Assembly (NCBI GenBank): GCA_022496205.1
Contig: WTXD01000039.1
Span: forward strand, 186,001 to 250,000
Length of the DNA: 64,000 nucleotides
Origin: Gloeopeniophorella convolvens
Lineage: Eukaryota; Basidiomycota; Agaricomycetes; Russulales
Reading direction: 5' to 3'
Position 1 is the stretch's first letter; every line of letters begins with the position of its first letter. The notes beneath the pieces were generated by a model. It made no database searches and was not told the DNA's origin. It saw only the letters and a program-made list of their open reading frames with translations. Shown here in pieces: positions 50,201 through 62,402 of this stretch. The translations under genes and the position numbers were made by a program.

Positions 50201-53200
50201 GTTCAATCCCCCGTATCCAAGAGCCCCGCTCCCCCTGTGATCAAGACGTCATACCACACCGCACCTGGTGACAGTGAAGATGAGTGGGCACAGGAGAAGG
50301 ACGACGGAGAGGACAGCTCCGATGATGACCTTAACTCTTCGCGGGATACACGCGACAGGTTGGCACGGCAATTATTCGGTTCGATCCTCCCCCCTGCGAG
50401 CGGGCCACCTCGCCCACAGTCTGCTGCTGCTGGATCAAGCACTACTCCAAAACCCTCTACTCCAACAGCCCCGTCTGCGCCTACGCCACCTCCACCTCCG
50501 CCCTCCGCACCTCCTGCTCCCATCGCCTCTATGGCTCCCATCGCACCTCCGGCACCCCCAGCTTCAATGGCCCCTTCACGTCCCGCTGCCTCTGCTGTGG
50601 CCCCTTCAGGTGATCGCAGCGCACTGCTGGGCGCCATCCAGGGCGGTGCACGCTTGCGTAAGACCGTTACAAATGATCGCAGCGCATCGGCTATCTCAGG
50701 GCGTGTCATTGGGGACTCCGCGCCGCCAGCGCATGTCAACGGTGCCCCTCGCGTTCCTCCCTCCGAGCCCTCCCATCCAGAGCCTGGCACGAACCCTAGC
50801 AGACAATCCGTTGATTGGTATATGGGACTCGCGGCGGATCAGGGAACCCACGCTAGCAGGGAACCGAGTTTACCTCCGATGGGTGAAGAAGACGAAAACC
50901 AAACGCACAAGGAGGGTAATGGTCATGCGGCTCCCCTTCCAGATATCCAGGTCGCCCACGCGGACGAAGGGCAGCCAGACCAGCTAGAAGACGTAGATCG
51001 CGGCGTCGGTGCGATCCGCTCGTGTCGTTGCTATGATATTTGCTGACATGGTATATTTAGAGCTCCGTGTGAGATCGCTGTACTCTTACGAAGGGCAGAG
51101 GGTCGAGGACCTGAGTGCGTCTATTATCCAAAGACGCCCTGGTTGTTGCTCACCCTCCTCTAGCGTTTGCTGAAAACCTCGTGATCATTGCACACCCTTC
51201 AAAATCCGGTGGCGACTGGTGGTATGGCACCATCGTTAACAATGGCAAAGCTGGCTTTTTCCCAAAGACATATGTGCAAGCCCTTGAGTCCAGTGCGTGG
51301 CCCCATCGTGGCATGCTTGTTTGCTGCTGACCTCGACGTAGTCAAGGCCAAAGGTCTATACGACTACCCAGGCGGAAGTCCCGATGAGTTGCCCTTTGCC
51401 GAAGGCGATACGCTCACTATCGTGGACCGTTCGGACGCTGACTGGTACAAGGCTGAGAAGGATGGGGTCATCTTCATCGTTCCCGCGGCGTACTTGGAAG
51501 TCGAGGGTTAGTCAATCTCCCGGCTACTTGCGTCATCGTTTACATACTCTTCGGTCGGATTAGGCTAAAATACTTTTTTAAATTTTCTTTTACATGTATA
51601 CCTCGAATATGAACATTGATTACTTCGCATCACACGCGCTAGATGCTCACACCTCACCGCAACAAACGATTTCGATATCATCGCCTTCAACTACACTATC
51701 TCCGTTCCCAGGCACAGAGGCGACTCCGAGGCCTCCCGAAATGCAGTCATCACCATCTGCGCAGAGTGTATCCTTCTCACAAGGCTCACAAGATTACACA
51801 GATGAAGCCGACGATGAGAGCGCCTCAGATGACTCCGCCTCCGAATACCATTCCTTCTCCGATTCGGATTCGCAGGATGATGAGGCGGCGATGACAGAAG
51901 AAGAGCGTAGGCTTGAACGTGAGACGCGAGCTTTGGAGCGGCAAATGGTGCTGGAGGCCGCTGGGATCGTCGTCAAACAGGATACCACACGCTCTCCGCC
52001 ACCGCGCCCGCTACGTCGACGGACCGTCACTGCACGAGCCAAGCACCGTCCTGCACCTGCGCCACCGACTGCTCCCACGCCGCTTCAGGAGCCAGATTCC
52101 GACAAGTCTCAGCTACACACGCCGACGCACGCTCATCTCGATGATGCGTACGAGCGCTACGAGGCTTTCAAACAGCATGCATCACGCATGTCCGTGTCGT
52201 CTGTGGAATTATTTCCCCCACCTTCCCCTGTGAGCATCGGCTCTCTGCCGCTCGCTCCGAGCATCTCGCGCGACAGCTACGGAGACAAGGAGAAAGGTAA
52301 GGAAGGGGCGACCTCTTCGTCATCGTACGGGAGCCGTATCACGCAGCTACTTGGCCGCTCGCGCACACCCATACAAGACAAGGAAAGCCGGTCGATGCCG
52401 ACAATCTCGGCACCGATCCTCAGCGCAAGTTCATCTGGCACCGGGACTGACGGAACACCAATTCGGGAGAACAGTCCAGCGTTCGGCTCAGTACGTAGTA
52501 CGCAGGCGCTGCAATCACCATCAACGCTAATAGGTGCGGATGCAGTCTTGGGCAAGCCTCGTAGACAAATCAGCTCTGGTTGGTCTGCCGGACCGCGAGC
52601 GTCGGCGGCAGGAGGTGCGACTACTCTTCCAGTCCAAGCCGCTTGTCATTCTTGACCATCGTCCCAGGCCATATTTGAACTCATCGCGACTGAAGGTGCA
52701 TATGTGCGCGACCTACAACTCATCGTTGAGGTATGTGTCATCTATCCTTAAAGCTTAAAGCGCGTATACAAATGTGGTTCGACTAGATCTTCTACTCGAG
52801 TATGTTGAGTATACTGGAGCCCAAGGCAGTTACCGTCATCTTTGCCAACGTCGAGGATATACTGTTGACAAACACGACATTCTTGAGTTCCCTCGAAGAG
52901 CGCCAACGCAGTTGCCGACTTTATGTCGACAATATTGGGGACATCCTGGACAAGCATCTCCCCAATATGTCTGCCTACAGGGTGTGTGTGCATCTCGCCG
53001 GCATAACCTGCCGACTAATTGTCATGTGATCCAGGAGTACTGCGTAAATCAAGGGAACGCGATCAAGGTTCTACGATCATTACGAGACAAGAATACCGAG
53101 ATTTCCAGTCACCTACAGGTACACCACACATACTCAAAGCATCCCCGAGACTAAACGTCACGCGACATCACAGAAACTGCGAGATGATCCAGCTGTACGA

Positions 53201-54031
53201 ATCTAGATCTCTCGAGTTATCTTCTTGTCCCGAGTTAGTTGTCACGGCGACCCCTAGCATGAGGACCGACGCCTAATTATGTTCTACAGTGCAACGCATC
53301 ACGCGATATCCGTTACTCATTAAGCAGATCCTTCATTACACCGAGCCAGATCAAGACCGAGCATCAACTGAACACGCGCTACGTACTGCCGAGAAGATCC
53401 TGAACAATATTAATGAAGCGATTCGCGAGCAGGAAGGTAGAGATCGTCTGAAGAACCTGTCCCAGGATCTCTGGATTGGCCAAGGGTGCGTCCCGTTGAA
53501 CTTGACATGTACGAAGGCAGATCGACATTAATACCTTGCAGGAGGCTTGATTTGACCGCTCCTACTCGACATCTAGGGGACCGGAGACTATTGAGAGAGG
53601 GTACTCTAAACAAAGCAAAGAGCGGGCGGAAGCTCGGCGCTTTCCTGTGTAGCGACATTCTCCTGCTGACGGATGAGCATGGGAAAACACTATATCGCAT
53701 GGTGCGTAAGCCGAGGTTCGTGGGAGGGACATGACGCCCACCCGCCTTGCCCAGCCCATCCCCCTGTCAGAGATCCAGGTACGGGAAGCCCCTGGGCACA
53801 GAGGTAGGCAGCATCAGGTTGGGTCGTCTTTGCTTCCCTTTGATGCTTGTGTGCATCCCAGACGATCTATCGTTCCAGCTATCAGTCGCGTACCCGCGTG
53901 GAGGGGACAAGATCGCGTTGCGTGCAAGCTCGGCGCGCGAGTGCCACCTCTGGATGGCGGATATCGATATGGCAAGTCGGAAGTGCAGAGAGGCAGAGAA
54001 GGCCGCTGTTGTCAAGGCTCGCGGAACCTAG
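47238..54031 (+). CDS. CIN1: Intersectin-like endocytic scaffold (EH, coiled coil, two SH3, RhoGEF DH-PH)
   Basis: The N-terminus has repeated QQTGFPG-type motifs and Pro/Gln runs, as in Pan1. One EH domain follows (WDTSNSGFIDGTTAIEVFG, then ARIW spliced to TLADVDNRGKLS). A long coiled coil, RD-rich and Pro-rich linkers, and two SH3 domains come next (LYSYEGQRVEDLS...GDWWYGTI; GLYDYPGGSPDELPFAEGD...AAYLEV). After a 136-base intron (51507-51642) the frame continues with an acidic region and a DH domain: AIFELIATEGAYVRDLQLIV, KLRDDPAVR, MQRITRYPLLIKQ. A PH domain (REGTLNKAKSGRKLGAFLCS, FQLSVAYPRGGDK, HLWMADIDMASRKC) ends near 54031. EH and SH3 parts bind endocytic and actin factors, and DH-PH activates Rho-type GTPases. 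This matches the intersectin-like protein Cin1 known in Cryptococcus. A one-base shift at about 53199 breaks the DH frame. The 3' end is tentative. Confidence 0.85.
51507..51642 (+). other. Candidate regulated intron deciding short or long intersectin form
   Basis: Splicing from GAGG|GTTAGT at 51507 to GCTAG at 51641-51642 joins LEVE in frame to DAHTSPQQ and the RhoGEF half. If the intron is kept, translation ends at once (GGT TAG, 51506-51511) right after the second SH3 domain. The intron is more than twice the length of most others here, with an AT-rich right half. The alternative is that a separate RhoGEF gene starts at an ATG near 51609. Confidence 0.55.
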
Positions 54032-54597
54032 GCTCAGAGCAGTGGTGTTCGGTGAGGTCTCGTATTTATGGATATGCTTCCGTCGATCTTGCGTCGTTCA
54101 TGGACGGCGATACCACGTATAATATCCGTACTACATATTCTTCTGTACTGCGAGTGGAGCGATATCGCGCACTGTTGGTTGCTCGAGAATTGTATGAAAC
54201 CCAGGGCTCCCGGGAGCATACATCAGAAGATTTGCGGATGGCGCACGATGGGCTCGCCATGATAGACGACACCCTTTTCGGGGGTTTCTAAAGAGGTCGC
54301 TGGGCCCACTCAGTTCGAACTCGACGTCCAACAGCGTCCAACACGGGCCCGTGCCTGGTGTTCGGTGTCCTGTTCAACGTTCAAGTTCTGTTGGAATCAG
54401 GTGACCGGTGACCGGTGGCCGGCGACCGCCGGGACCTTTGGCCCAACAGCGCCCAACAGCCTACTCGTTGTCGCCGCTACGCGCCAGGAAACTATAGACC
54501 GCACCTATCGCTGACACAATTCGAATACCGCACCCCTACCCTGCAGCCACACACGCCTTCCCGTAGGAGCTCACCAGCTTATCTGAACTGACCGACG
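54032..54597. other. Intergenic region before CDC73
   Basis: About 570 bases. One frame continues to 54291 (with RVERYRALLVARELYETQG) and could be a further exon of the intersectin-like gene, but I see no splice that makes it certain. The part after 54300 holds repeated GGTGACCGGTG-like sequence and should contain the CDC73 promoter. Confidence 0.35.
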
Positions 54598-56310
54598 ATG
54601 AGCACAACGGATCCTCTCGACACTCTTCGCACTGCCATCAGCTCAAAGTACGACATCGCACCTGTGAACGCTTCGGGTGCCTCCACGCCCACCCTCCGCG
54701 CTGCCACACACCTACGCCTCTCGGAGGCAGTGGTTCTTCCAAAAAACGCACCGACACGCCTACGCAAGGCAGGAAGCACCGCAAACGACCCGGCCGCGCG
54801 ACCCGATGGCTTCTTTATGCTGGAGGCCGTCTACCTTGCTTGGTTACTTCGCGATGCCGCCGGAGGGGAGTACATGAAGCAGGCGCGAGAACATGGGCTC
54901 CCTGCTGGCGGCTTCGTCAGCCTTACGGAGCGCAAGAGCATCGTTGACTGGCTAAAGCGAACTGTCGCCACTCTGGACAGCATCGTGCCCCTTTTAGGTA
55001 TGTCGTTGCAATCCCCGTTGAAGCCTCCGGGGCTCACCTGATTCATCTATCACTCCAGAGTCAACGACACCGCCTGGTTCTCCTCCGCCTTCCGCCTATC
55101 GCAGGCTACCTGTCTCCACTTCCTCAACGTCGCGTGCACAGGCAGCAACCGCACCTCCTTCACGTTCCCGCCCAGATTCTACGGCGGCGACACAGCCATC
55201 TAAACGACGCTATATTCCCGATGTCACGGATGTTGAGGTTGTAAAGAAGATTCGACAGGGAGAAATTGAACTTCGTGACCGGAATACTGTGTTGCGGGGC
55301 ATCAAACCTAACGTACGTCTCACCATTTACCCTCTGCACCGACTGCTCAAACCTAGTGTATGTAGAACTTCTCATCAGTCCGAAGTGTATATGCCGCCAA
55401 GCTCAAAACCCTGAAGGAGGCCAAAAAGTCGGGGGCCGTCGCGCCTGTGGTTGCGCCGTTGTCTGGTGCGTGCCTCCCTTTTCCGGGAGATAATCATTGA
55501 CGTCGTCTTTGGTCTGCCCAGACCCTAAGGCCCAATCCCGAAAGCAAAGTTCGTGTTCGTTGTCGTTCCCGCCCCAGTCGATTCTGAGGCGTCTCCACAG
55601 AGAACATGTATCCTATTATCATGATATCTTCGTCACCAACCTCCCTCATCACAATGTACAACGTTCGCCGTTTCCTTCAGGAGTCGATGTATGTGGCCGC
55701 CCGAATCCTGTCTTCACCAATTGTCGACGCTTCTTTTGTCCCCCCACAGATTCGAGCCTTCTGCCGAGGCGCGTGCACGGGCATCTGCAGAAGGCACAAC
55801 TAAAGCCGAAGATCTTATACCTATTTATCGTGAACGCACGACAATTGAGCCCGGTGGGCAGGCGCGCGCCAGTGCACAGAGGTACTATGTCGTCGACTCG
55901 GTAGAGGCGCTGAACAAATTCGGCGCGGATGCTTGGGACCGCGTTGTGTGTGTCCTCACGACGGGCCAAGCGTGGCAGTTCCGCCCATATAAGTGGAGCG
56001 AGCCACGCACATTGTTTCATCACGGTAAGTGATTCTACTAGTATGGCCAATTCCCCACTCATCGGCAGCCACGCATAGTCAAGGGCATGCACGTTTCTTG
56101 GGTTAATGATCCTCCGAACCCCAAAATACAGGACTGGAATGTCACTGAGCTCAAAGTGGGTGACGTGCATCTCTCTACCAGCTCGATAATTCATTTTATG
56201 GGTAGATTGACCCTCACCGTCGACATGTGGACAAGTCGACCGTCGCATACTTTTGGAAGACGCTTGACACCTGGACGGCGCAGCACAAGCCATCCCTCAT
56301 GAGTTCATAA
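54598..56310 (+). CDS. CDC73: Paf1 transcription-elongation complex subunit CDC73
   Basis: The first exon from the ATG at 54598 has DPLDTLRTAISSKYDIAPVN and the family's N-terminal core (PDGFFMLEAVYLAWLLRDAA, LTERKSIVDWLKRT). Then come KRRYIPDVTDVEVVKKIRQG and, after an intron, NFSSVRSVYAAKLKTLKEAK. A splice joins KAQSRKQKNMYPIIMISSS with SLITMYNVRRFLQES, the start of the C-terminal Ras-like domain. That domain continues with RYYVVDSVEALNKFG, DRVVCVLTTGQAWQFRPYKW, GMHVSWVNDP and the ending VAYFWKTLDTWTAQHKPSL. CDC73 acts in the nucleus with Paf1, Leo1, Ctr9 and Rtf1 on RNA polymerase II. Frame joins at about 55470-55610 were checked by codon phase. No break seen. Confidence 0.93.
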
Positions 56311-57537
56311 GGCGCCATTTCCGATTTACGTAATCGTGACGCTGGGATGATCTTCGTCAACTTGTTAGTCAATCCGGGGCGGGGGATGCAGGGGCTGGCT
56401 ACGACGCTTCGCGTGGTTGATGGTGATGCTTTGTCCCCGCGGTCGAGTTGCGATTGGAGTCTCCTTTAGCCCGGTGTGGCGCAATGGCGTCTCTGCCAAA
56501 GCACAAGCGTCAGTCTTTGTGATTACCAAGCCGATTCGGCCGGTGTCGTTGTCAGCTGGCCCATCTCGTTATTTGACCTGTTTTGATGAGACGGAGTGCG
56601 TGTTGTGCGGTGCGTGCCATGCAGACGACATGTGGGAAACTTCTGTGTTACACCAGTACACCGGGAAGGTGCCGGCTTGAGATTGCTGCTGGTTCCGATT
56701 ATTACGAGTAAGCATCTATCAACCATGTGGGTCTGATGGGTCATGGCTGTTTCGGAATCAAAGCCGACGCACAGCACCGACCGAAACTCTTTTTACTCTA
56801 GCATAAATTCAGGCGATGGTAGCATGCGTCTGGACCCTAGATTGGTGACTCTATGGCAGGCTCGGGCTTATTTCACTATACGTCTCTCAAGATCTCATCG
56901 CAGGATGATCCAACAGGTGCTACCCAGGCTGCTAGTGCGCGCGGTGTCATGCATGTACAGTTGCCGGGTGTCTCTGCACCCACTGGGGCGATGCCTAGCC
57001 TCGTGCCAGCAGTATTGACCCTTGATCCCACCCTGCATCAAGAGGCTACCACCACGCGACGAACAGTGTTGTAAACAGTGTCTCAAAATCAACGTCAGAT
57101 GTCAGGTTCGCTTGGATCAATGCTGGTCTAGCTGGTCTGCACAGGATGATGTTTCCACGGCTTTTTCCGTCTGGCATAAACAAATGGAATTGTGTGCGAG
57201 CGTGGTGGAGCATAATTAGTCCGACGGGTGCACCTACCGACCCTGGACATCCCCTGAAAGTAGCACGGGTATTGTAGCTGTAACTTCAAGGCACAGGTTA
57301 AAACAGGTCCACTGGCAAGACGCGGTGGTTGCTGAGGGTCTGAAACGCTCGAGGTGGCAAGCGGACGATCGAGCGCGGTTGAATGCGGTCCGGGGCCCCG
57401 GAGCCAGGGCGACAATACGCAACCCTAACCCTAGGGAAAAGAGCGGGTGGTACGACTCTTGGACCGTTGCCCTCTCCGGAGCTGCCACTCCGTCCTTTGT
57501 TCCTCCCCTCCATCCTCCTCCCACACCGCCCAGGACG
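56311..57537. other. Intergenic stretch of about 1.2 kb
   Basis: Short frames only. Two Cys pairs (ECVLCGAC near 56597) occur in one frame but without a continuing gene. No gene is supported. The promoter of the GH5 gene should lie near 57400-57530. Confidence 0.35.
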
Positions 57538-60500
57538 ATGCCTCGGGTACCTGTTCTCTCTCCCACCACCGGCGAACGCACGCGTCCAGGTTTTGTGCAT
57601 ACCATCGAGGGGAATTTCGTCGACTCGCATGGCCGTACCCTCTTGTTCCGTGGTGTCAACCTCTCAGGCTCATCAAAGGCTCCTGTTGGAGAGCCTTCGT
57701 ACCTTTTGGATGGATTTTGGGAGAGTGCAGAAGCGGGAGGGAACAGCTTTATTTCACGTCCTCTCAACCTCGACGATGGCTCTGCCGACGTCCACCTTGC
57801 CCGCTTACGAGGCTGGGGCTTCAATGTCCTACGGTACCCAGTAGCATGGGAAGCTCTGGAGCACGAGGGACCGTAAGTCGCGACTCCTGTTTCTGTGTCT
57901 GAGGTGTCTGATTGTGACGACATTCTAGTGGGATCTATGATTACGAATTCATGGACTACACCATGCGCGTATTGCGAAAATGCAAGGAGTACGGGTTCAA
58001 GGTATACATGGATCCACACCAAGATATCGTGAGTGCCTTTGGTTGCCCTGGCAGTCTCAGCACTCACTGTGCACGTTGCGTAATCTTGAATTCCTTGGCT
58101 TGCTCATCTTACACCGCGGCACCGTTTTCACCCGACCTTCAACACCCTTTTGCCCGTGACGGTTCAACATCCCTTCCGCATCTGACTCGGCTCCCTTCCT
58201 GCGCCACTCGCTACTCCATCCCAACCTGCCCACGCATCTCTTATCCATCGCGCTATCTTCCGGGATCCATAGTGGTCTCGCTACTGCGGCGGCTCTGGAG
58301 CACCGTATTGGACGCTTGTTGCGTGTGGCATGAACCCGCGCAATTTCACTGCGACACAGTCTACCATTCTCCATAACGAATATCCTTTGGCCCACGAGCC
58401 AGACCCCGCTTCGGTCCCCGCTATGATGTGGTCAACCAACTATGGACGACTCGCCCCTCAGACACTCTTCACTTTATTCTTCGCCGGTCGCGATTTCGCC
58501 CCAAACTGCGTCATTGACGACCAAAACATCCAGGACTACCTTCAGTCTCACTACATCGAAGCCTTCGGGCAGCTCGCGGATAAAATCCGGGATGCTGGCG
58601 ATTTGCTCGATGACTGCGTCATTGGCTGGGACAGCATGAACGAGCCCTCGGAAGGCCTAGTGGGGTACCCTGATCTGCTTTCGCTCCCTTCACAACAAGG
58701 ATCGACATTGAAGAAAGGTCCCACCCCGACTCCCGCTCAGTCGCTGCGCCTCGGGATGGGTCAACCACAGACGGTTGAAAATTGGACGTTCAATACGTTT
58801 GGCCCACAGCGCTCGGGTTCCGTGACGATCGATCCTAAGGGTCTCGCTGTATGGGCAGACCCGTCGACAGAGCCCGGTGGCGTGCACCCGCGATATGGTT
58901 GGAGGCGTAGCGAGGATTGGCAACTTGGGCTGGATATCTGGGCGCAACATGGCGTCTGGGACATCGAGACCGGTTATGTGATGCGGCCAGACTACTTCCG
59001 CTATCTCCCCGCGGCTGAGATGGCGGGGCCTGACGAGGAGGTTGCGGAGGTGGAGTTCGTCGCCGATTACTGGGCCCCCCATTGGCAGGCGTGGGCACAA
59101 CGCATCCGCAAGGCGCACCCCGAGGCAATTCATTTCGTCGCCCCTCCTGTCTTCGCCCAACCGCCCCCGCTACCCGTCGAGGAGTTGGCAGGACGTTGTG
59201 CATACTCAACCCACTACTACGATGGGCTGACTCTTGTAACGCGCCACTGGAACTGGTTCAACGCGGACGCCCTTGGGCTCCTGCGCGGAAAGTACCGGAC
59301 CAAGCTGCAGGCGCTTCGCGTTGGAGAAGGCGCTATTCGGCGTTCGCTCCAGGCCCAACTGAAGATGCTCAAGGACGACGCGCCCATCCTTGGTCCATAT
59401 CCGACCATGGTTGGCGAAATCGGCATCCCATACGACATGGATGGGCGCAAGGCATACGGATGGACAGACGGAGGTCGCCACAAGGGTGATTACTCAAGCC
59501 AACAACGCGCGCTCGACGCCAGCCTCAATGCTGCTGACGGATCAAATGCGCTCAGTTACACGGTATGGACGTACTGTCCTGATAACGTGCACCCGTGGGG
59601 CGACCTTTGGAACATGGAAGATCTCAGTCTGTGGAGTGTCGATGACCTGCGGCCACGAGGCGAGTCCAACGTGTATCAAGGCAGTGGGGACAAGTCATCT
59701 GCTCTCTCCTCGCGGCTCACCGGGCGGCGCGTTCGCGCAGCACCTTCCGCCTTAACGTAGCCGATTCTACAGCACCTGGCTACGCCTCTCAATTATCTTT
59801 GGCGACAATTCCTCTTCCTGGGAGCTCCAATGACGAGTCACGCAGAGCTGAGATCACATCCTTCAGCCGTTGGGATAGCTTTTACGATTTTCTCACGGAT
59901 GGTGCGCGCGCTGCCAAAGCGTTCAGCAGGCCATACCCTATTGCCACCGTGGGAACTCCCATCGGCATTCAGTTCGACATTTCCAAAGCCGAATTCCGCC
60001 TAGTCGTTCGCGTTAGTGCAGAAGACGCGCCAGTCATTCATCCACATGGATTGTCTCCACGTCCTGGCACACCTTCTTCCTCGTCCTCTTTACCTTCTGG
60101 TTCCCACAGCACCGCCGACGATCCCAAGGCAGTACCCCCGGCCACCGAGATCTTCTTGCCTGTCATCCACTTCGCCGCGGACCGCACGGTCGGTCATTTG
60201 CTTTCCCGGCCTACCCACAAAGACTTGTCCACACAAGATTTGGAAGTGGATGAAGAGCCAGTGCGCTCGCGTTCTAGCGAGACATTGCGCAACCCTTCTC
60301 AGGGACCGTATCCACCTCGAGCATTGCGAGACTCACTCGCGGCGGCTGTATTCGTAACCGCAGGTCGTTGGGAACTTGAGGGTCACACGCTACGATGGTG
60401 GTATCCTATTCCCCGAGAGGGGGAACCGGATCGCGAGTACACGATCATCGTTGCACGGCGTGGCGGTCGGATCGTCACACAACAAGAGCGCGACACCAGA

Positions 60501-60636
60501 GCTTCTGGGAGCGTCTCTGCGAGGACGGTAGAGGGTGCTGTATTATGTGAGGATAGCCTTGCTTCATTGCGATATTTCCCTTTCCCCTCCGCTTGCTTTT
60601 CTCGCAGTTCTGTCACGCTTTTACTTAGAGGTATGA
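57538..60636 (+). CDS. Endoglycoceramidase-related glycosidase, GH5_12
   Basis: The start is the ATG at 57538. The catalytic domain runs through GNFVDSHGRTLLFRGVNLSG, WGFNVLRYPVAWEALE, YGFKVYMDPHQDI, then after an intron of about 240 bases WSRYCGGSGAPYWTLVACGM. WDSMNEPSEG has the acid/base Glu and MVGEIGIPYD the nucleophile Glu. These features match fungal EGCrP-type enzymes, which cleave glucosylceramide or steryl glucosides. The C-terminal beta-sandwich (AFSRPYPIATVG, AEFRLVVRVSAED, WELEGHTLRWWYP) follows in another frame. An intron of 47 bases with a weak donor (GTCATC...CGCAG, about 59693-59739) would join them; otherwise there is a one-base deletion. A last intron (60547-60607) leads to a stop at 60636, which avoids overlap with the convergent OPA3 gene. 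Confidence 0.85.
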
Positions 60637-60797
60637 TCTTGTTCGTACAGACCCTAATCATGGGTCGCCGGCTACCGATTACAGACACACTTTGTGTATT
60701 TATTAGTCGTATATGCGCACGGCGCTTTGTATATAGTAGCAAGTGTAACGAGTTGAGATGTCTATATCTTGGATCATGGTTTGTTCAGGATATCCTC

Positions 60798-61643
60798 TCA
60801 AGTTCTGGTAGGGTATCGCTTGATGGCAGCCGGGTAGCTCGGCACTCGACGTCGGTGCGGTGATAGACTGGATGATGGCGGGCTGAATTGTATGCGAGGG
60901 ATCTGAAGGGGTGTGTCTTGCATCTCGGCCCAAGCACCTCGTAAACCAATATCAACGACGCGTTCCAAAATACGAGTGAGCTCTTGAGCTCTGTTTGGCA
61001 CTTCGCTTCAGTAAGGCAACGGACGTGGCATCGACGCGTGACGCACCGTTGTCGCTCCTCATTCGAGGTCTCTTCCCAACTCTCGAGACGCGCGCTAAGC
61101 TCCTTTACGCGAGTCTGCAGTTCTTCAATAGATTCATTACGTCGGAGCGCTGCCTGGATTGGCTGCGCGATGAGCGCCACGTTTCACTAATGATGAGTGC
61201 CGCCGCGACGCTGAACAAAAAGCCTTCTGCAATGAAGTTTGCGCCATTCTCGATGGCCCTGACAGGTGTAAGCACTGGTCAGGGAGTTGAGTCCAGTTGC
61301 GACGTACTTGTTCTCCGAAAGCGGGCGGATGTGTTTCGCAGGTTCGCCCAATAGGCCCGTTCGCAGCCTCACTTCGTAGCGGTACATGGTCTGTGCCAAA
61401 GAAACGCATACTTTTCGGAAACGTTCATGCCTATAGGTCGATTCCAAGTTGAATGTGAGACCATTGGGCAAACGCCGCGGACTCGTGGATGGAGTATTTT
61501 GGTGCTACTCACTCCTTTGCTTGGTTCTTTATGCGTGCACTGATGGGCTTTGCTAGCGTCTTTTGGGTATGAGAGCTCTATGCCCACGGAAATCTGGGAC
61601 CACTCACTCGAATTAGCAAAGTCCCAATCTTTACCGTAGCCAT
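60798..61643 (-). CDS. OPA3: OPA3-like mitochondrial protein, with an apparent frameshift
   Basis: Minus-strand exons give MATVKIGTLLIR, joined by GTGAGT...AAAAG to TLAKPISARIKNQAKE, then HERFRKVCVSLAQTMYR, LLGEPAKHIRPLSENK, AIENGANFIAEGFLFSVAAA and ETWRSSRSQSRQRSDV. This is the OPA3 family order: a short N-terminal segment, a conserved core and one hydrophobic segment. OPA3 proteins sit at mitochondrial membranes. The coiled-coil tail (NESIEELQTRVKELSARLE, ELTRILERVVDIGLRGAW, DTPLQIPRI) is out of frame by one base from about 61138-61142, so as written the protein would stop soon after RSDV. A lost base at that site would explain it. Confidence 0.75.
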
Positions 61644-62402
61644 CGAGAGGTGAATGCAACTGAACGAGGCTTACGTTCATGATTTGGTATCGAATGCACT
61701 TGCGGTTGGTCGGACGTCCTGCCGGGCCGGAACAGCGCTTACCAAGCCGAGCGGAGGCGCAAGCAAACGGCGCTTTTGACACAGTGACTCACCTTCAAGC
61801 TTCCTTTCTCAAGTTGTTCAAAGCAGTTTGTCTTTGCATCGTAAGCGCCGACCATACACAATAACGCGAACGGGCAGCGTCAGCGAGTGTGCATCTTTCT
61901 TGGCATTCTCCGGACCCCGCCACGCAAGCATACTCTACATGATGCGTGACATACTACAAGCGCACTTTATGCCTCTCAGCCTGAGCTGGACTCACGATCG
62001 TACGCGGCCTTAGTCTATAGGGCGGGCTTACAACAGCATTAACTCAAGGCCGGCAGGGTTGCGTCAATCTCATATATGTGTCTCCGCGGGACATATCTAA
62101 CGCACTTCCCGAAAACCTTCAGCGATTCTGATTAATTAGCTGGCTCAGGGTGCTGTGTGCTGGTCACTGAGGGTACTACTAGGCTGGTTATCTGGCATTC
62201 GGGATGGGTCTGGACGGCTCAGGAAACACTATCAGCTTGATCGGCGTTTCTATCGCCGTGGGCGTGCACGTTGGGCGTTTGGCAGTCGAACTTGCTCGGG
62301 ACCGTCAACAGTGGCTCGGAACCGATCCTGCAGTTAGGGTCGAGGTGTGGTAAATAAGGCGGATAGTTACATAGGCAAGTTATCCGCTGAATCTCTCTGG
62401 AG
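61644..62402. other. Intergenic region
   Basis: About 760 bases upstream of OPA3 (minus) and of the decayed hydrolase gene (plus). No supported gene. It should contain the OPA3 promoter. Confidence 0.35.

Noticed and set aside
54032..54291. Possible extra exon of the intersectin-like gene (a C2-like end)
   Set aside because: No C2 motif and no convincing splice site. Left as intergenic.
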